64,000 nt of DNA, taken from positions 62,001 through 126,000 of the forward strand of contig WSXY01000003.1 of NCBI GenBank assembly GCA_009773565.1, read 5' to 3'. The translations under genes and the position numbers were made by a program. Below, one piece after another: positions 53,233 to 61,976 of the stretch (its first letter is position 1; the number at the start of each line of letters is the position of its first letter). The stretch is from Actinomycetota bacterium (GTDB lineage Bacteria; Actinomycetota; Coriobacteriia; Anaerosomatales; Anaerosomataceae). The notes under the pieces were generated by a model. It was not told the origin of the DNA. It made no database searches and saw only the letters and a program-made list of their open reading frames with translations.

Positions 53233-53844
53233 TCAGACGTGTGAACTCTCGACGACTCGAACACCCGCGGCGTGCATCTCAGCAATGGCACGGTCCCCGT
53301 CGCCAGGCGTAGCATCGACGGCGCGACAGCCGTCGGTCACAAGCGTCACACCGAAGCCGAGGCCGACTGCGTCAAGCACCGTCGCACGCACACAATAGTC
53401 GGTTGCAAGGCCGAGCACCACGATCTCATCGACTGCGTGCGACTCGAGAAACTCACCGAGACCGGTCGCGGTACGGTGATCGTTGTCGAAGAAGCCGCTG
53501 TACGAATCGATCGCCGGGTCCGAACCCTTTCGCACGACCCGGTCGATTCCCGCCACATCAAGCGCGGAATGGAAGCTCGCGCCCGGCGTACCCTGCACGC
53601 AATGATCGGGCCAGAGCATCTGGTCGATACCGCCGAGTAGAACCCGGTCGCCGGGCGATGCACCCACATGGGCGGAAGCAAAAGAACCATGCTCCACAGG
53701 ATGCCAATCCTGGGTGGCAACGACGAGACCTGAACGAAGAATCAGCGCGTTGGCAACGGGCACGATTTCGTCACCACCCGCCACCGGCAACGCGCCGAAC
53801 GGCATGAAGTCGTTCTGGATATCCACCAGCAGGAGCGCTCTCAC
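53233..53844 (-). CDS. pncA: Nicotinamidase
   Basis: A 203-residue cysteine hydrolase deamidating nicotinamide to nicotinate. Catalytic triad: D in LLLVDIQNDFMP, K in VVRKGSDPAIDSYSGFFDND, C in GLATDYCVRATVLDAV. Metal ligands lie in TQDWHPVEHGSF; HCVQGTPGASFH follows. Start GTG 53844 overlaps the pncB stop (GTGA), with GGAGG about 10 bases upstream. With pncB it forms a NAD salvage operon. Confidence 0.94.
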   Translation of the reverse strand: MRALLLVDIQNDFMPFGALPVAGGDEIVPVANALILRSGLVVATQDWHPVEHGSFASAHVGASPGDRVLLGGIDQMLWPDHCVQGTPGASFHSALDVAGIDRVVRKGSDPAIDSYSGFFDNDHRTATGLGEFLESHAVDEIVVLGLATDYCVRATVLDAVGLGFGVTLVTDGCRAVDATPGDGDRAIAEMHAAGVRVVESSHV

Positions 53845-55322
53845 GGCGTAGTCCCTCCTTCATTCTCGAGCCCACGAGCCTTCAGAATGAGCTGCTTTCG
53901 AAGATCATACAGGGACTGCTCGACACCGACGGTGTAACGATGCGGGTTGAGGAACCGCTTCACGCTCGGATCGAGCATGGCGAGTTGCTCCGCCGTACGG
54001 GCGCGCGAAGCCTCGATGCCCGGCAGCACACTGACGAGCTCACCGCCTCGGAGCACCGGCTCTAGAACGTCGTCGGCAGGTTCGCCGCAGAACGACTTCC
54101 GTCGCGTCGAATCCTCCGGATCCACCATCACGCACTCACAGGGCGGACTCGTGAGCTCGTTGTACAGCATGTCGCCCGCGAACACACCGTCGCGCACGAA
54201 GCGACGCACCTGCAGAATGCCCGGCATGGTCACCTTGGCCGACTGCTCGGACACCTTGATGCGAGACTCCCACTCCCCGCCCGGTGGACGCACCGCGGAT
54301 AGCTTATAGACGCCGCCGAGCGAGCCTTCACCATCTGCAGTCGCAAGGCGCGTTCCGACTCCCCAGACATCGATTGCAGCGCCCTGGTCCTTGAGGCTCT
54401 CGATCAGGTACTCATCGAGCTCGTTGCTCGCGTAGATCTTCACGTCGCGGAGCCCGCCGTCGTCAAGAATCTCCCGCGCGCGCCGCGAGAGCCACGCGAG
54501 GTCACCCGAGTCGATTCGAATGCCGATCATCTTATGACCGCGCTTCGCCAGCCAGCGACCCGCTGTCACCGCATTGCGGACACCATCAAGCGTGTCGTAG
54601 GTGTCGACCAGGAGCGTCGCATTGTTCGGCATCGCATCCGCGTACGCCATGAACGCTTCGAGTTCGGTGTCGAACGCCATCACCCAACTGTGCGCGTGCG
54701 TGCCGCCGACGGGAATTCCGTAGCGTTGACCAGCGAGTACATTGCTCGTCCCCGCACACCCGCCGATGTACGCCGCCCTACTCGCCGAGAGACCACCGTC
54801 CGGACCCTGTGCGCGGCGAAGCCCGAACTCGATCACCGGATCTCCCGCTGCCGCGATGCAGACCCGCGCGGCCTTCGTCGCAACAAGCGTCTGGAAGTTG
54901 ATGATGTTGAGCAGCGCCGTCTCGATGACCTGGCACTGGACGATGGGGCCGGTGACCCGGACGAGAGGTTCTCTCGGGAAGACGACGGTCCCCTCCGGCA
55001 CAGCCTCGACATCACAGGTGAACCGAAACTCCTTCAGCCACACGAGGAATTCCTCCGGGAAGAGCCGGGACCCATCGTTGCCGACAAGCGTGCGAAGGTA
55101 GGCGATGTCCTCCTCGGCGAAGTGAAGGCCGAGCAGATAGTCGACGACTTGCTCAAGCCCGCACGCGACGGCGTACCCACCGTCGAAGGGGCTGCGACGG
55201 AACGACGCATGGAAGCACGCATCGAGCTCCGCAGTACCGGAGCGCCAGTACGCGTGGGCCATCGTAAGCTGGTAGAGGTCGGTCAGCATGGCGGGAACAT
55301 GCGATCGGGCTTCTGGTGCCAT
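53841..55322 (-). CDS. pncB: Nicotinate phosphoribosyltransferase
   Basis: A 493-residue enzyme forming nicotinate mononucleotide from nicotinate and PRPP. MLTDLYQLTMAHAYWRSG is the conserved N-terminus; GGTHAHSWVMAF contains the histidine that is autophosphorylated in the family; IRIDSGDLAWLSRRAREIL and VGTRLATADGEGSLGGVYKL follow. Start ATG 55322 has GGAGG 5 bases upstream. Translationally coupled to pncA by a 4-base overlap. Confidence 0.95.
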   Translation of the reverse strand: MAPEARSHVPAMLTDLYQLTMAHAYWRSGTAELDACFHASFRRSPFDGGYAVACGLEQVVDYLLGLHFAEEDIAYLRTLVGNDGSRLFPEEFLVWLKEFRFTCDVEAVPEGTVVFPREPLVRVTGPIVQCQVIETALLNIINFQTLVATKAARVCIAAAGDPVIEFGLRRAQGPDGGLSASRAAYIGGCAGTSNVLAGQRYGIPVGGTHAHSWVMAFDTELEAFMAYADAMPNNATLLVDTYDTLDGVRNAVTAGRWLAKRGHKMIGIRIDSGDLAWLSRRAREILDDGGLRDVKIYASNELDEYLIESLKDQGAAIDVWGVGTRLATADGEGSLGGVYKLSAVRPPGGEWESRIKVSEQSAKVTMPGILQVRRFVRDGVFAGDMLYNELTSPPCECVMVDPEDSTRRKSFCGEPADDVLEPVLRGGELVSVLPGIEASRARTAEQLAMLDPSVKRFLNPHRYTVGVEQSLYDLRKQLILKARGLENEGGTTP

Positions 55323-55490
55323 GGATTCCTCCGTCGGCCGGGTTCTTACAACGGTACCCCGAACCGGCACGCCTCGCACGTCTGATCGGGCGACACAGAG
55401 GCCCTGTGCGCGCTAGACTCGACAGTGAACACGAGCAGCCGATAGCGGCATCTTGGCGAGAGACGCACAATTCACCCTTCTGGAGGATCC

Positions 55491-56747
55491 ATGGCACGCA
55501 AGCGCGACATCGCACGGGTTGTCGCGGCCCGCTACCTTTCCCGCGCCGGCAGCGAGGCTGCCTTCTTCGTCGGCGTCTGGGGCAAGGCGGCCTTCGACTT
55601 CAACGCGACGGCATCGCAGATCGCCGTCTTGATGTTCGTGCTGAGTGTCGTGTCCATCGCCGGCAGCGTCGTCGGCGGCGTCCTGGTTGACCGCTACGGT
55701 CCCCGCAACGTGCTCATCGGTGCAGAGGTGCTCTTCGTACCTGCCTCGCTCGCGATCGCGTTCTCGCACGACCTTACCTCGCTGACAGCTCTGGTCGCTT
55801 TCTGGGGACTCGTGGGTGCACCGGTTATGACGGCCGGAGCCTCGTTCGCACCATTCCTCGCGGGCGACGACGGCGACTTGCGGAAGATCAACTCGTGGAT
55901 CGAGTCGGCGGGCTCGGCAGCGTTCGTCACCGGTCCGGCATTGGGGTCTCTCATCGTTCACTACGCCAATGTCGACTGGGTCTTCTTCATCGACGCGCTG
56001 ACATCACTCATCGCCGCAGCCCTCGTTGCGCGAACAGTGCTCCATCACCCGAAACGCGAAGAGGGTCACGGCAGTGCACTCGGCGAGGTCCGCGAGGGAA
56101 TCCGGGCCGTCTATCGCGTGAGATCGCTCCGCTTCTACGTCCTCGCTGGTTCAGTCGTATGGCTCGGATTCGGCGCCTTCAGTGCGCTTGAACCGCTCTT
56201 CTATCGCGACGTCCTCAAGACCGGCGTCGAGGCGATCGGTTATATGAACTCCATCTTCGGTGCGGGAATCCTCGCCGGTGCTCTGCTCTTGCAGCGACTG
56301 CCCAAGAGGATCGTCTCGGCGCGCGGGCTGTGTCTCATGGTGGTTCTAACGGGCCTCGGGAGCATCGCATACGTAGGCACCGACAACATCCGCGTCGTCG
56401 CCATCGGGTCGATCGTCTGGGGCATGGTCATAGGGATTCTCGAGCCGCTCCTCCGTACACTCCTTCACCGAGACTCGCCTGAAGGCATGGTCGGCAGGAT
56501 CACCGGGACCGCCCAGGTACACCGCCAGGCTGGCGAGCTTGTTCCGCTCGCTTTCGCGCCCGCACTAGCGGCGCTCTTTGGCGTTCAGGTGACGCTGATC
56601 GGCGGCGGCGTGCTCGTGGCGATCGTGGCCGCGCTCGCGTTCTCCGAGGCGAACAAGATCGACCGGGAGAGTGCTTCCCGGCCACCGGTCGAGGTCGAAC
56701 TGGCGACGCTTCTGACCTCGGACGAGCCCATCTCGCCGAACCGGTAG
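55491..56747 (+). CDS. MFS transporter
   Basis: A 418-residue major facilitator with about 12 membrane segments. The loop between helices 2 and 3, GGVLVDRYGPRNVLIG, is the MFS motif A. ARYLSRAGSEAAFFVGVWGK at the N-terminus and the overall order resemble the MFS_3/enterobactin-exporter-like group, which export drugs or metabolites. GGAGG lies 4-5 bases before the ATG. It is divergent from pncB and upstream of the methionine leader; substrate unknown. Confidence 0.85.
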   Translation: MARKRDIARVVAARYLSRAGSEAAFFVGVWGKAAFDFNATASQIAVLMFVLSVVSIAGSVVGGVLVDRYGPRNVLIGAEVLFVPASLAIAFSHDLTSLTALVAFWGLVGAPVMTAGASFAPFLAGDDGDLRKINSWIESAGSAAFVTGPALGSLIVHYANVDWVFFIDALTSLIAAALVARTVLHHPKREEGHGSALGEVREGIRAVYRVRSLRFYVLAGSVVWLGFGAFSALEPLFYRDVLKTGVEAIGYMNSIFGAGILAGALLLQRLPKRIVSARGLCLMVVLTGLGSIAYVGTDNIRVVAIGSIVWGMVIGILEPLLRTLLHRDSPEGMVGRITGTAQVHRQAGELVPLAFAPALAALFGVQVTLIGGGVLVAIVAALAFSEANKIDRESASRPPVEVELATLLTSDEPISPNR

Positions 56748-56788
56748 GTCCCGGAGCACAGTGGGGAATCCGCGCTTCACGGTGCGGT

Positions 56789-56817
56789 TTGACGCCTGGA
56801 CATGGCACCCCTATCGC
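56789..56817 (+). promoter_or_regulatory. Putative promoter of the methionine operon
   Basis: TTGACG (56789-56794), a 17-base spacer and TATCGC (56812-56817) lie 57 bases before the start of the methionine-rich leader peptide. The -35 box is good, the -10 weak. Confidence 0.4.
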
Positions 56818-56873
56818 TGGTACTGTCTCGTAACTTGAAGTCGAGAGCTCCCGAGGAGGTGAACCGAAGCACC

Positions 56874-56981
56874 ATGGCACCGAACGTGTTTGTGATGATG
56901 ATGGACATGATGATGACCCCGCCCGGGTCTATGCGCGTATGCGCAGACTCCGGGCGACTCCGGCTCCCCGCCGGCCAGTAG
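56874..56981 (+). CDS. Methionine-rich leader peptide, probable attenuator of the met operon
   Basis: A 35-codon open frame starting at ATG 56874, in the gap before metY. It reads MAPNVFVMMMDMMMTPPGSM and then 15 more residues to a TAG at 56979-56981. Eight of the first 20 codons are ATG, in two runs of three, at positions expected for ribosome stalling when charged tRNA-Met is scarce. An AGGAGG lies 14 bases upstream, a rather long spacing. A 15-base-pair hairpin begins four bases after the second Met run. The next genes make homocysteine, so methionine-responsive attenuation is a natural reading. Too short for normal gene calling; inference about function. Confidence 0.72.
   Translation: MAPNVFVMMMDMMMTPPGSMRVCADSGRLRLPAGQ
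56920..56974 (+). promoter_or_regulatory. Attenuator-like hairpins in the metY leader
   Basis: Hairpin 1 (56920-56956) pairs CGCCCGG with CCGGGCG, GTCT with AGAC and GCGC with GCGC around a GTAT loop, with small bulges; about 15 base pairs. Hairpin 2 (56960-56974) is CCGGC-TCCCC-GCCGG. The 3' arm of hairpin 1 and the 5' arm of hairpin 2 share GACTCCGG, so they could compete for the same partner. No T-run follows either, so the mechanism may involve termination by another means or the metY ribosome site. Confidence 0.55.
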
Positions 56982-57026
56982 GTCGCGGGCATCTTCCATC
57001 GCACACAAATACGAGAGGAACCTCCC

Positions 57027-58328
57027 ATGAGCGCTTCGGCACCCCGTTTCGACACCGTCGCCATCCACGGCGGCGCGGCCCCCGATCCCACCACCGGATC
57101 GCGCGCGGTCCCCATCTATCAGACGGTTGCGTACAACTTCAAAGACACCGATCACGCAGCGGACCTCTTCGGTCTGCGAGCATTCGGCAACATCTACTCC
57201 CGCATCATGAACCCCACCACCGACGTGCTCGAGCAGCGTCTCGCAGCACTTCATGGCGGCACCGCTGCTGTCGCGGTCGCATCAGGTCATGCTGCCGAGA
57301 ATCTCGCGCTCCTCAACCTCGCGGGTTCCGGCGACTCGATCGTCGCGTCCACGTCGCTCTACGGTGGCACGTGGAATATCTTCCTACACACCTTCAAGCG
57401 CCTCGGCATCACCGTCCGATTCGTGGAGCCGACCGACATCGCCGGTTTTGTGTCGGCGACTGATGACACCACCAAGGCGTGGTTCATCGAGACGATCGGA
57501 AACCCTCGCCTTGACGTTCCCAACATCAAGGGCCTTTCCGATGCCGGGCGCGAGCTTGGCGTGCCGCTCGTAGTGGACAACACGTTCGCGACGCCGTACC
57601 TGTGTCGTCCCATCGAGCATGGCGCTGCAATCGTCGTCGAGTCGCTCACAAAGTGGATCGGCGGTCACGGAACGTCCCTCGGCGGCGCGGTCATCGACGG
57701 CGGCAACTTCGACTGGGGCAACGGCCGCTTCCCGCAGTTCACGGAGCCCGACGCCTCGTATCACGGGTTGAAGTTCTGGGACGTCTTCGGCGACTTCCCC
57801 GGACTTGGCAACGTGGCGTTCGGCATCCGGTTGCGCGTACAGCTCCTCCGCGACCTCGGCGCCTCGATCTCGCCGTTCAACGCACAGCAGATCCTGCTCG
57901 GCATTGAGACACTTTCTCTGCGAGTGGAGCGCCACAGCACGAACGCGCTTGCGGTCGCGAAGTATCTTGAGGCGCATCCGAAGGTCGCCTGGGTGACGTA
58001 CCCCGGCCTCGACAACCACCCGACGAAGGCGAATGCGGATGAGTACCTGTCGCACGGCCTCTACGGTGGCGTCGTCGTGTTCGGCGTCAAGGGCGGTCAG
58101 GACGCCGGCCGTGCACTCATCGAGGGTGTCGAATTGTTCTCGCACCTAGCAAATGTCGGCGACGCGAAGTCGCTGATCATCCATCCCGCGACGACCACGC
58201 ACTCGCAACTGAACGATGAGGAGCTTGTGCGCGCCGGTATCGGGCCCGACTTCGTGCGGCTTTCGATAGGAATCGAGGACATCGACGACATCATCGCTGA
58301 TCTCGAACAGGCCCTCGAGCGGGCATAG
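57027..58328 (+). CDS. metY: O-acetylhomoserine sulfhydrylase
   Basis: A 433-residue Cys/Met-metabolism PLP enzyme making homocysteine from O-acetylhomoserine and sulfide. FDTVAIHGGAAPDPTTGSRA then PIYQTVAYNFKDTDHAADLF, YSRIMNPTTDVLEQRLAALH, and the PLP lysine in VVESLTKWIGGHGTSLGG; IHPATTTHSQLNDEE is typical for the MetY branch. AGAGGA is 7 bases before the ATG. First structural gene after the methionine-rich leader; metX follows after 2 bases. Direct sulfide use suits an anaerobe. Confidence 0.95.
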   Translation: MSASAPRFDTVAIHGGAAPDPTTGSRAVPIYQTVAYNFKDTDHAADLFGLRAFGNIYSRIMNPTTDVLEQRLAALHGGTAAVAVASGHAAENLALLNLAGSGDSIVASTSLYGGTWNIFLHTFKRLGITVRFVEPTDIAGFVSATDDTTKAWFIETIGNPRLDVPNIKGLSDAGRELGVPLVVDNTFATPYLCRPIEHGAAIVVESLTKWIGGHGTSLGGAVIDGGNFDWGNGRFPQFTEPDASYHGLKFWDVFGDFPGLGNVAFGIRLRVQLLRDLGASISPFNAQQILLGIETLSLRVERHSTNALAVAKYLEAHPKVAWVTYPGLDNHPTKANADEYLSHGLYGGVVVFGVKGGQDAGRALIEGVELFSHLANVGDAKSLIIHPATTTHSQLNDEELVRAGIGPDFVRLSIGIEDIDDIIADLEQALERA

Positions 58329-58330
58329 GA

Positions 58331-59479
58331 ATGGCTGCAAAGAACGACTCCCCGGGGAGCTTCTCGCTCCCCGGGGGTCATACACTTCTCTCGGGTCAAC
58401 GACTCGAGTCCATAGAAGTCGCGTTCGAGACCTTCGGTAAGCTTGATGCCCAGGGCTCGAACGCTGTACTGATCTTCCACGCGCTCTCGGGTGATTCGCA
58501 CGTCGCAAACGGCCCCGACGTAACCGGCCGTCCTCGTGATGGCTGGTGGGCCGACCTGGTGGGTCCGGGGCGCGCCATCGATACGACCCGGTACTTCGTC
58601 GTGTGCGCAAACGTGATTGGCGGTTGCTCCGGGACGACAGGCCCCGGTTCGATCGATCCGGCAACCGGCGCATCGTATGGAACACGTTTTCCGCTCGTGA
58701 CCATAGAGGATATGGCCGACATCCAGGCAGCGCTTCTCGATTCGCTCGGTATCGCTCGTCTCTTGGCGGTCGTCGGCGGCTCGATGGGTGGTATGCAGGC
58801 GCTCGCCTTCGCGCAGCGGTTCCCCGATCGCTGTGCAAGCGTGCTCGCCATCGCAACCACGTGGCGCCTTGGTGCGCAGGCGATCGCCTTCAATGAGGTT
58901 GGTCGCACAGCGATCCTTGGCGATCCGGCATTCTTGGGCGGGGACTACTACGGCTCCGGACAACCGGAAAGCGGTCTTGCCATCGCGCGCATGATCGGAC
59001 ACATCACGTATCTCTCAGATGACTCGATGCGCGAGAAGTTCGGTCGGCGACTGCGCGAACGCGAAGGACACGCCTTCGAGTTTGTGAGCGAGTTCGAGGT
59101 CGAGAGCTACCTCGCCTACCAGGGTCGCAAATTCGTGGAGCGCTTCGACGCCAATACCTACCTCTACATGACCAAAGCTATGGACTACTTCGATCTCAGC
59201 GCCGGCTTTCCAGACCTCGTCGACGCGGTGCGCGGTATCGACGCGCGGTTCCTTGTGCTGTCGTTCAGCAGCGACTGGCTCTTCCCGACGTACCAGGCGA
59301 GAGAACTCGTCGATGCACTCCAGGCCGCCGGTTCCGAGGTCTCATTCGCTGAGATCGAGAGTCCGTACGGCCACGACGCATTTCTCCTCGAGCCCGCCGA
59401 GCAGACCCGTTTCATCGCACCGTTCCTCGCGAGCGTATATGCGGACGGGCGCGACACACGAGGAGATGATGCACGATGA
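58331..59479 (+). CDS. metX: Homoserine O-acetyltransferase
   Basis: A 382-residue alpha/beta-hydrolase that acetylates homoserine. LIFHALSGDSHVAN, WWADLVGPGRAIDT, NVIGGCSGTTGP; the nucleophile serine is in VVGGSMGGMQAL, the acid in SSDWLFPTYQARE and the histidine in SPYGHDAFLLE. Length and motifs match MetX. It overlaps metW by 4 bases and follows metY by 2 bases. Confidence 0.94.
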   Translation: MAAKNDSPGSFSLPGGHTLLSGQRLESIEVAFETFGKLDAQGSNAVLIFHALSGDSHVANGPDVTGRPRDGWWADLVGPGRAIDTTRYFVVCANVIGGCSGTTGPGSIDPATGASYGTRFPLVTIEDMADIQAALLDSLGIARLLAVVGGSMGGMQALAFAQRFPDRCASVLAIATTWRLGAQAIAFNEVGRTAILGDPAFLGGDYYGSGQPESGLAIARMIGHITYLSDDSMREKFGRRLREREGHAFEFVSEFEVESYLAYQGRKFVERFDANTYLYMTKAMDYFDLSAGFPDLVDAVRGIDARFLVLSFSSDWLFPTYQARELVDALQAAGSEVSFAEIESPYGHDAFLLEPAEQTRFIAPFLASVYADGRDTRGDDAR

Positions 59480-60108
59480 CGGCCGCTCAGTTCCTCCGCT
59501 CGGACCTTCGATTCATCGGTGAACTGGTGCCCACGGGAAGCCGCGTGCTCGATCTCGGGTGTGGAAGCGGCGACCTCCTCGCCTACCTGCGAGACGAACG
59601 AGACTGCACCGTGCGCGGTGTTGAGCTTTCGGCCCCAGACATCGCCACAGCTATCGGACGTGGCATCTCCGTGGTACAAGACGACCTCGACCGAGGACTC
59701 GCCGGCTTTGCCGACGGCTCGTTCGATATCGTCATCCTGTCGCAAACGCTGCAGATCGTTCGCAACCCCGCGCTCGTGCTCCGTGAGATGCTCCGCGTGG
59801 GTCGACGCGCGGTGCTATCGTTCCCAAACTTCGGTAACTGGCGAGTGCGAGGTTATCTGGCATTTCGCGGTCGGATGCCCGTTTCACGCTCGATTCCGTA
59901 CAGCTGGTATGACACGCCCAACATCCACCACACCACCCTGAAGGACTTCAGGGACTTCGTTTCCGCAAACGGGGGCGTGATCCTCCGGGAGCTCCCACTT
60001 GCGGCGAACTCCTCAGGCGTGGGCGTTCACCCGGTGCGCTTCGTCCCGAACCTGCGCGCTGAGCTTGCGGTAGCGGTCGTCACAAGGGCAGATGACGTCG
60101 CTCCGTAG
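59476..60108 (+). CDS. metW: MetW, methionine biosynthesis methyltransferase-like protein
   Basis: A 210-residue class I SAM-fold protein. VLDLGCGSGDLLAYLRDE is the SAM-binding motif; VRGVELSAPDIATAIGRGIS, FDIVILSQTLQIVRNPALVL and FPNFGNWRVRGYLAFRGRMP are hallmark MetW stretches, as is SWYDTPNIHHTTLKDFRDF. MetW partners MetX in homoserine acetylation in several bacteria. ATGA overlap with metX. Confidence 0.93.
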   Translation: MTAAQFLRSDLRFIGELVPTGSRVLDLGCGSGDLLAYLRDERDCTVRGVELSAPDIATAIGRGISVVQDDLDRGLAGFADGSFDIVILSQTLQIVRNPALVLREMLRVGRRAVLSFPNFGNWRVRGYLAFRGRMPVSRSIPYSWYDTPNIHHTTLKDFRDFVSANGGVILRELPLAANSSGVGVHPVRFVPNLRAELAVAVVTRADDVAP

Positions 60109-60215
60109 GCATTACTCATATTCTCATCGGATTAGTGCGCTTATACATCTTGCCCGGACACAGGTAGCGGCGTAGGGTTAACTGCAGACGATCACCCGTC
60201 CGGTTGGGAGACACC

Positions 60216-61169
60216 ATGAATGCCTACACCTCTGTTATCGAAACCATCGGCCGCACACCGGTCGTGCAACTGAACCGACTTGCCGAAGGCTTGCCCGCTT
60301 CCGTCGTTATCAAGCTTGAGTCGCGCAATCCTGGCGGCTCGGTCAAGGATCGTATCGGATGGGGCATGGTCGAGGACGCCGAGCAGCGCGGACTCATCAC
60401 GCCCGGGGAGTCCGTTCTCATTGAACCGACATCGGGAAACACCGGCATCGCCCTCGCGATGATCGGCGCGTCCCGCGGATATCGAGTAATCCTGACCATG
60501 CCTGAGTCAATGTCGATCGAGCGACGCAAGCTCCTCGCAGCATACGGCGCTGAACTCGTACTCACCCCTCGCGCCACGGGTATGAAGGGAGCGGTTGACG
60601 CAGCGAACGAACTTGCCGCAGCAACGCCAAACTCCTTCATCCCCGGGCAGTTCGACAACCCCGCCAACCCGGCCTCCCACTACTGCACGACCGGGCCCGA
60701 GATCGAGTCGATTCTCGAAGGGAAGACGCCGGGGGCATTCGTCGCCGGTGTCGGGACAGGTGGCACGATCACGGGCGGCGGACGATATCTCAAGGAGCGC
60801 TTCCCCGGCATACGGCTTGTGGCGGTCGAGCCCGCAGAGTCCCCTATCATCGGGCAGCGCATTCGCGGTGAGGAACTCACCCCGGGTCCTCATCTCATCC
60901 AGGGTATCGGCGCTAACTTCATCCCGACCGTGCTCGATCTCGAGCAACTCGACGAGGTGCTCCCCGTTCCGGGTGAGGTCGCAATCGCCACGGCGCGGCG
61001 ACTCGCCGCCGAAGAAGGCATCTTTGTGGGGATCTCGTCCGGCGCGAACGTGGCAGCTGCGCTCCAACTTGCGGCGCGCCCCGAATTCGCAGGAACGGTC
61101 ATCGTGACGGTCGCCCCGTCGACCGGCGAGCGCTATCTCTCGACGCCGCTCTGGGAAGGCATCACCTGA
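60216..61169 (+). CDS. cysK: Cysteine synthase (O-acetylserine sulfhydrylase A)
   Basis: A 317-residue PLP enzyme. [16 protein letters not shown], the PLP lysine in [54 protein letters not shown], and [19 protein letters not shown]. Start ATG 60216 has GGGAG 5 bases upstream; an in-frame TTG lies 12 bases earlier. The 107-base gap after metW includes TATACA-like sequence, so it may have its own promoter. It is one base upstream of an Rrf2 regulator. Confidence 0.95.
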   Translation: MNAYTSVIETIGRTPVVQLNRLAEGLPASVVIKLESRNPGGSVKDRIGWGMVEDAEQRGLITPGESVLIEPTSGNTGIALAMIGASRGYRVILTMPESMSIERRKLLAAYGAELVLTPRATGMKGAVDAANELAAATPNSFIPGQFDNPANPASHYCTTGPEIESILEGKTPGAFVAGVGTGGTITGGGRYLKERFPGIRLVAVEPAESPIIGQRIRGEELTPGPHLIQGIGANFIPTVLDLEQLDEVLPVPGEVAIATARRLAAEEGIFVGISSGANVAAALQLAARPEFAGTVIVTVAPSTGERYLSTPLWEGIT

Positions 61170-61170
61170 T

Positions 61171-61587
61171 ATGCGCGTTTCACAGCGACTCGACTACTCG
61201 ATCCGCCTGCTCGTTGCGCTCGCCGCGCGACCAGCAGGTGAGTTCGTAGGCGCAGGTGAACTCGCGGAGTCGCTGGGTATGCCCCGACGGTTCCTTGAGT
61301 TGCAGGCTACCGCACTTGCCAAGACCGGCCTCATCACATGCCGTAGAGGCACTGGCGGCGGCTGCGCTCTCGCGAAACCGGCACACTCGGTGACGCTCAC
61401 CCAGGTCATCGAGGCAGTCGAGGGAACGCTTCTCGATGTACCACTGACCAGCGATTCGGCGTCAGCCGAAACGTGGGCGAGTATCGCAACAGTAATCAAG
61501 GAACAACTCTCGTCAGTCACACTCGCTGACCTTGCAGCACGCCAGCGTGAGATCGATGCCGAACGAACTCCCATGTACTTCATCTAA
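61171..61587 (+). CDS. Rrf2-family regulator, CymR-like
   Basis: A 138-residue winged-helix regulator. RVSQRLDYSIRLLVALAARP, LAESLGMPRRFLELQATALAKTGLITCRRGTGGGCALAKP is the Rrf2 DNA-binding region. The three-cysteine iron-sulfur motif of IscR/NsrR is missing (only two scattered cysteines), as in CymR of Bacillus, which represses cysteine genes in complex with CysK. The adjacency to cysK (1-base gap) strongly suggests the same partnership. The stop overlaps the convergent gene by 4 bases. Confidence 0.88.
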   Translation: MRVSQRLDYSIRLLVALAARPAGEFVGAGELAESLGMPRRFLELQATALAKTGLITCRRGTGGGCALAKPAHSVTLTQVIEAVEGTLLDVPLTSDSASAETWASIATVIKEQLSSVTLADLAARQREIDAERTPMYFI

Positions 61588-61976
61588 GTAGTGCTGCCGA
61601 CAACCTCCCTACATGTCGCAGCAAGGCGCGCATGGATGGTGCGCATGAAGGCGACCTTGTCTGGTGCGCTTCGCGCAAGCTGATCGAGCAGTTCGCCGAA
61701 CGCCGATCGCGCGAGATCGGGAACGCCCACACCCAGGCCCTTAAGACCTCGGACGCGGTCACGGGTGAACGAGAAGACCGCGCGCGCATCGGTGCCCAGC
61801 AGAGCGCTGCCCGCGCCCCCGGTACGCGAGAGCGTAACCCGGTACCAATCGGCATCCCGGATGACCAACATCTCAACGCCCTCGTCCGTCAGTGCCACTC
61901 GAACGAGTCGCTCCAGCACGACAATGAGCTCGCTGGTGTCCGCGTCGGACGGGCCGACCGCCCGATGCCCGTTCAT
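61584..61976 (-). CDS. Protein of unknown function
   Basis: A 130-residue soluble protein I do not recognise: SELIVVLERLVRVALTDEGVEMLVIRDADWYRVTLSR then ARAVFSFTRDRVRGLKGLGVGVPDLARSAF. No signal or membrane segment. Its start overlaps the HEAT-repeat gene stop by 4 bases (ATGA), so it is probably real and cotranslated with it. Convergent with the Rrf2 gene. Confidence 0.6.
   Translation of the reverse strand: MNGHRAVGPSDADTSELIVVLERLVRVALTDEGVEMLVIRDADWYRVTLSRTGGAGSALLGTDARAVFSFTRDRVRGLKGLGVGVPDLARSAFGELLDQLARSAPDKVAFMRTIHARLAATCREVVGSTT

Noticed and set aside
56747-57026. SAM riboswitch or methionine T-box upstream of metY
   Set aside because: No T-box core (GGTGGTACCGCGG-like) and no SAM-riboswitch-like layout could be found; a Met-rich reading frame and hairpins explain the region better.
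60109-60215. Cysteine-rich leader peptide upstream of cysK
   Set aside because: Only a 10-codon GTG frame without cysteine codons is present.
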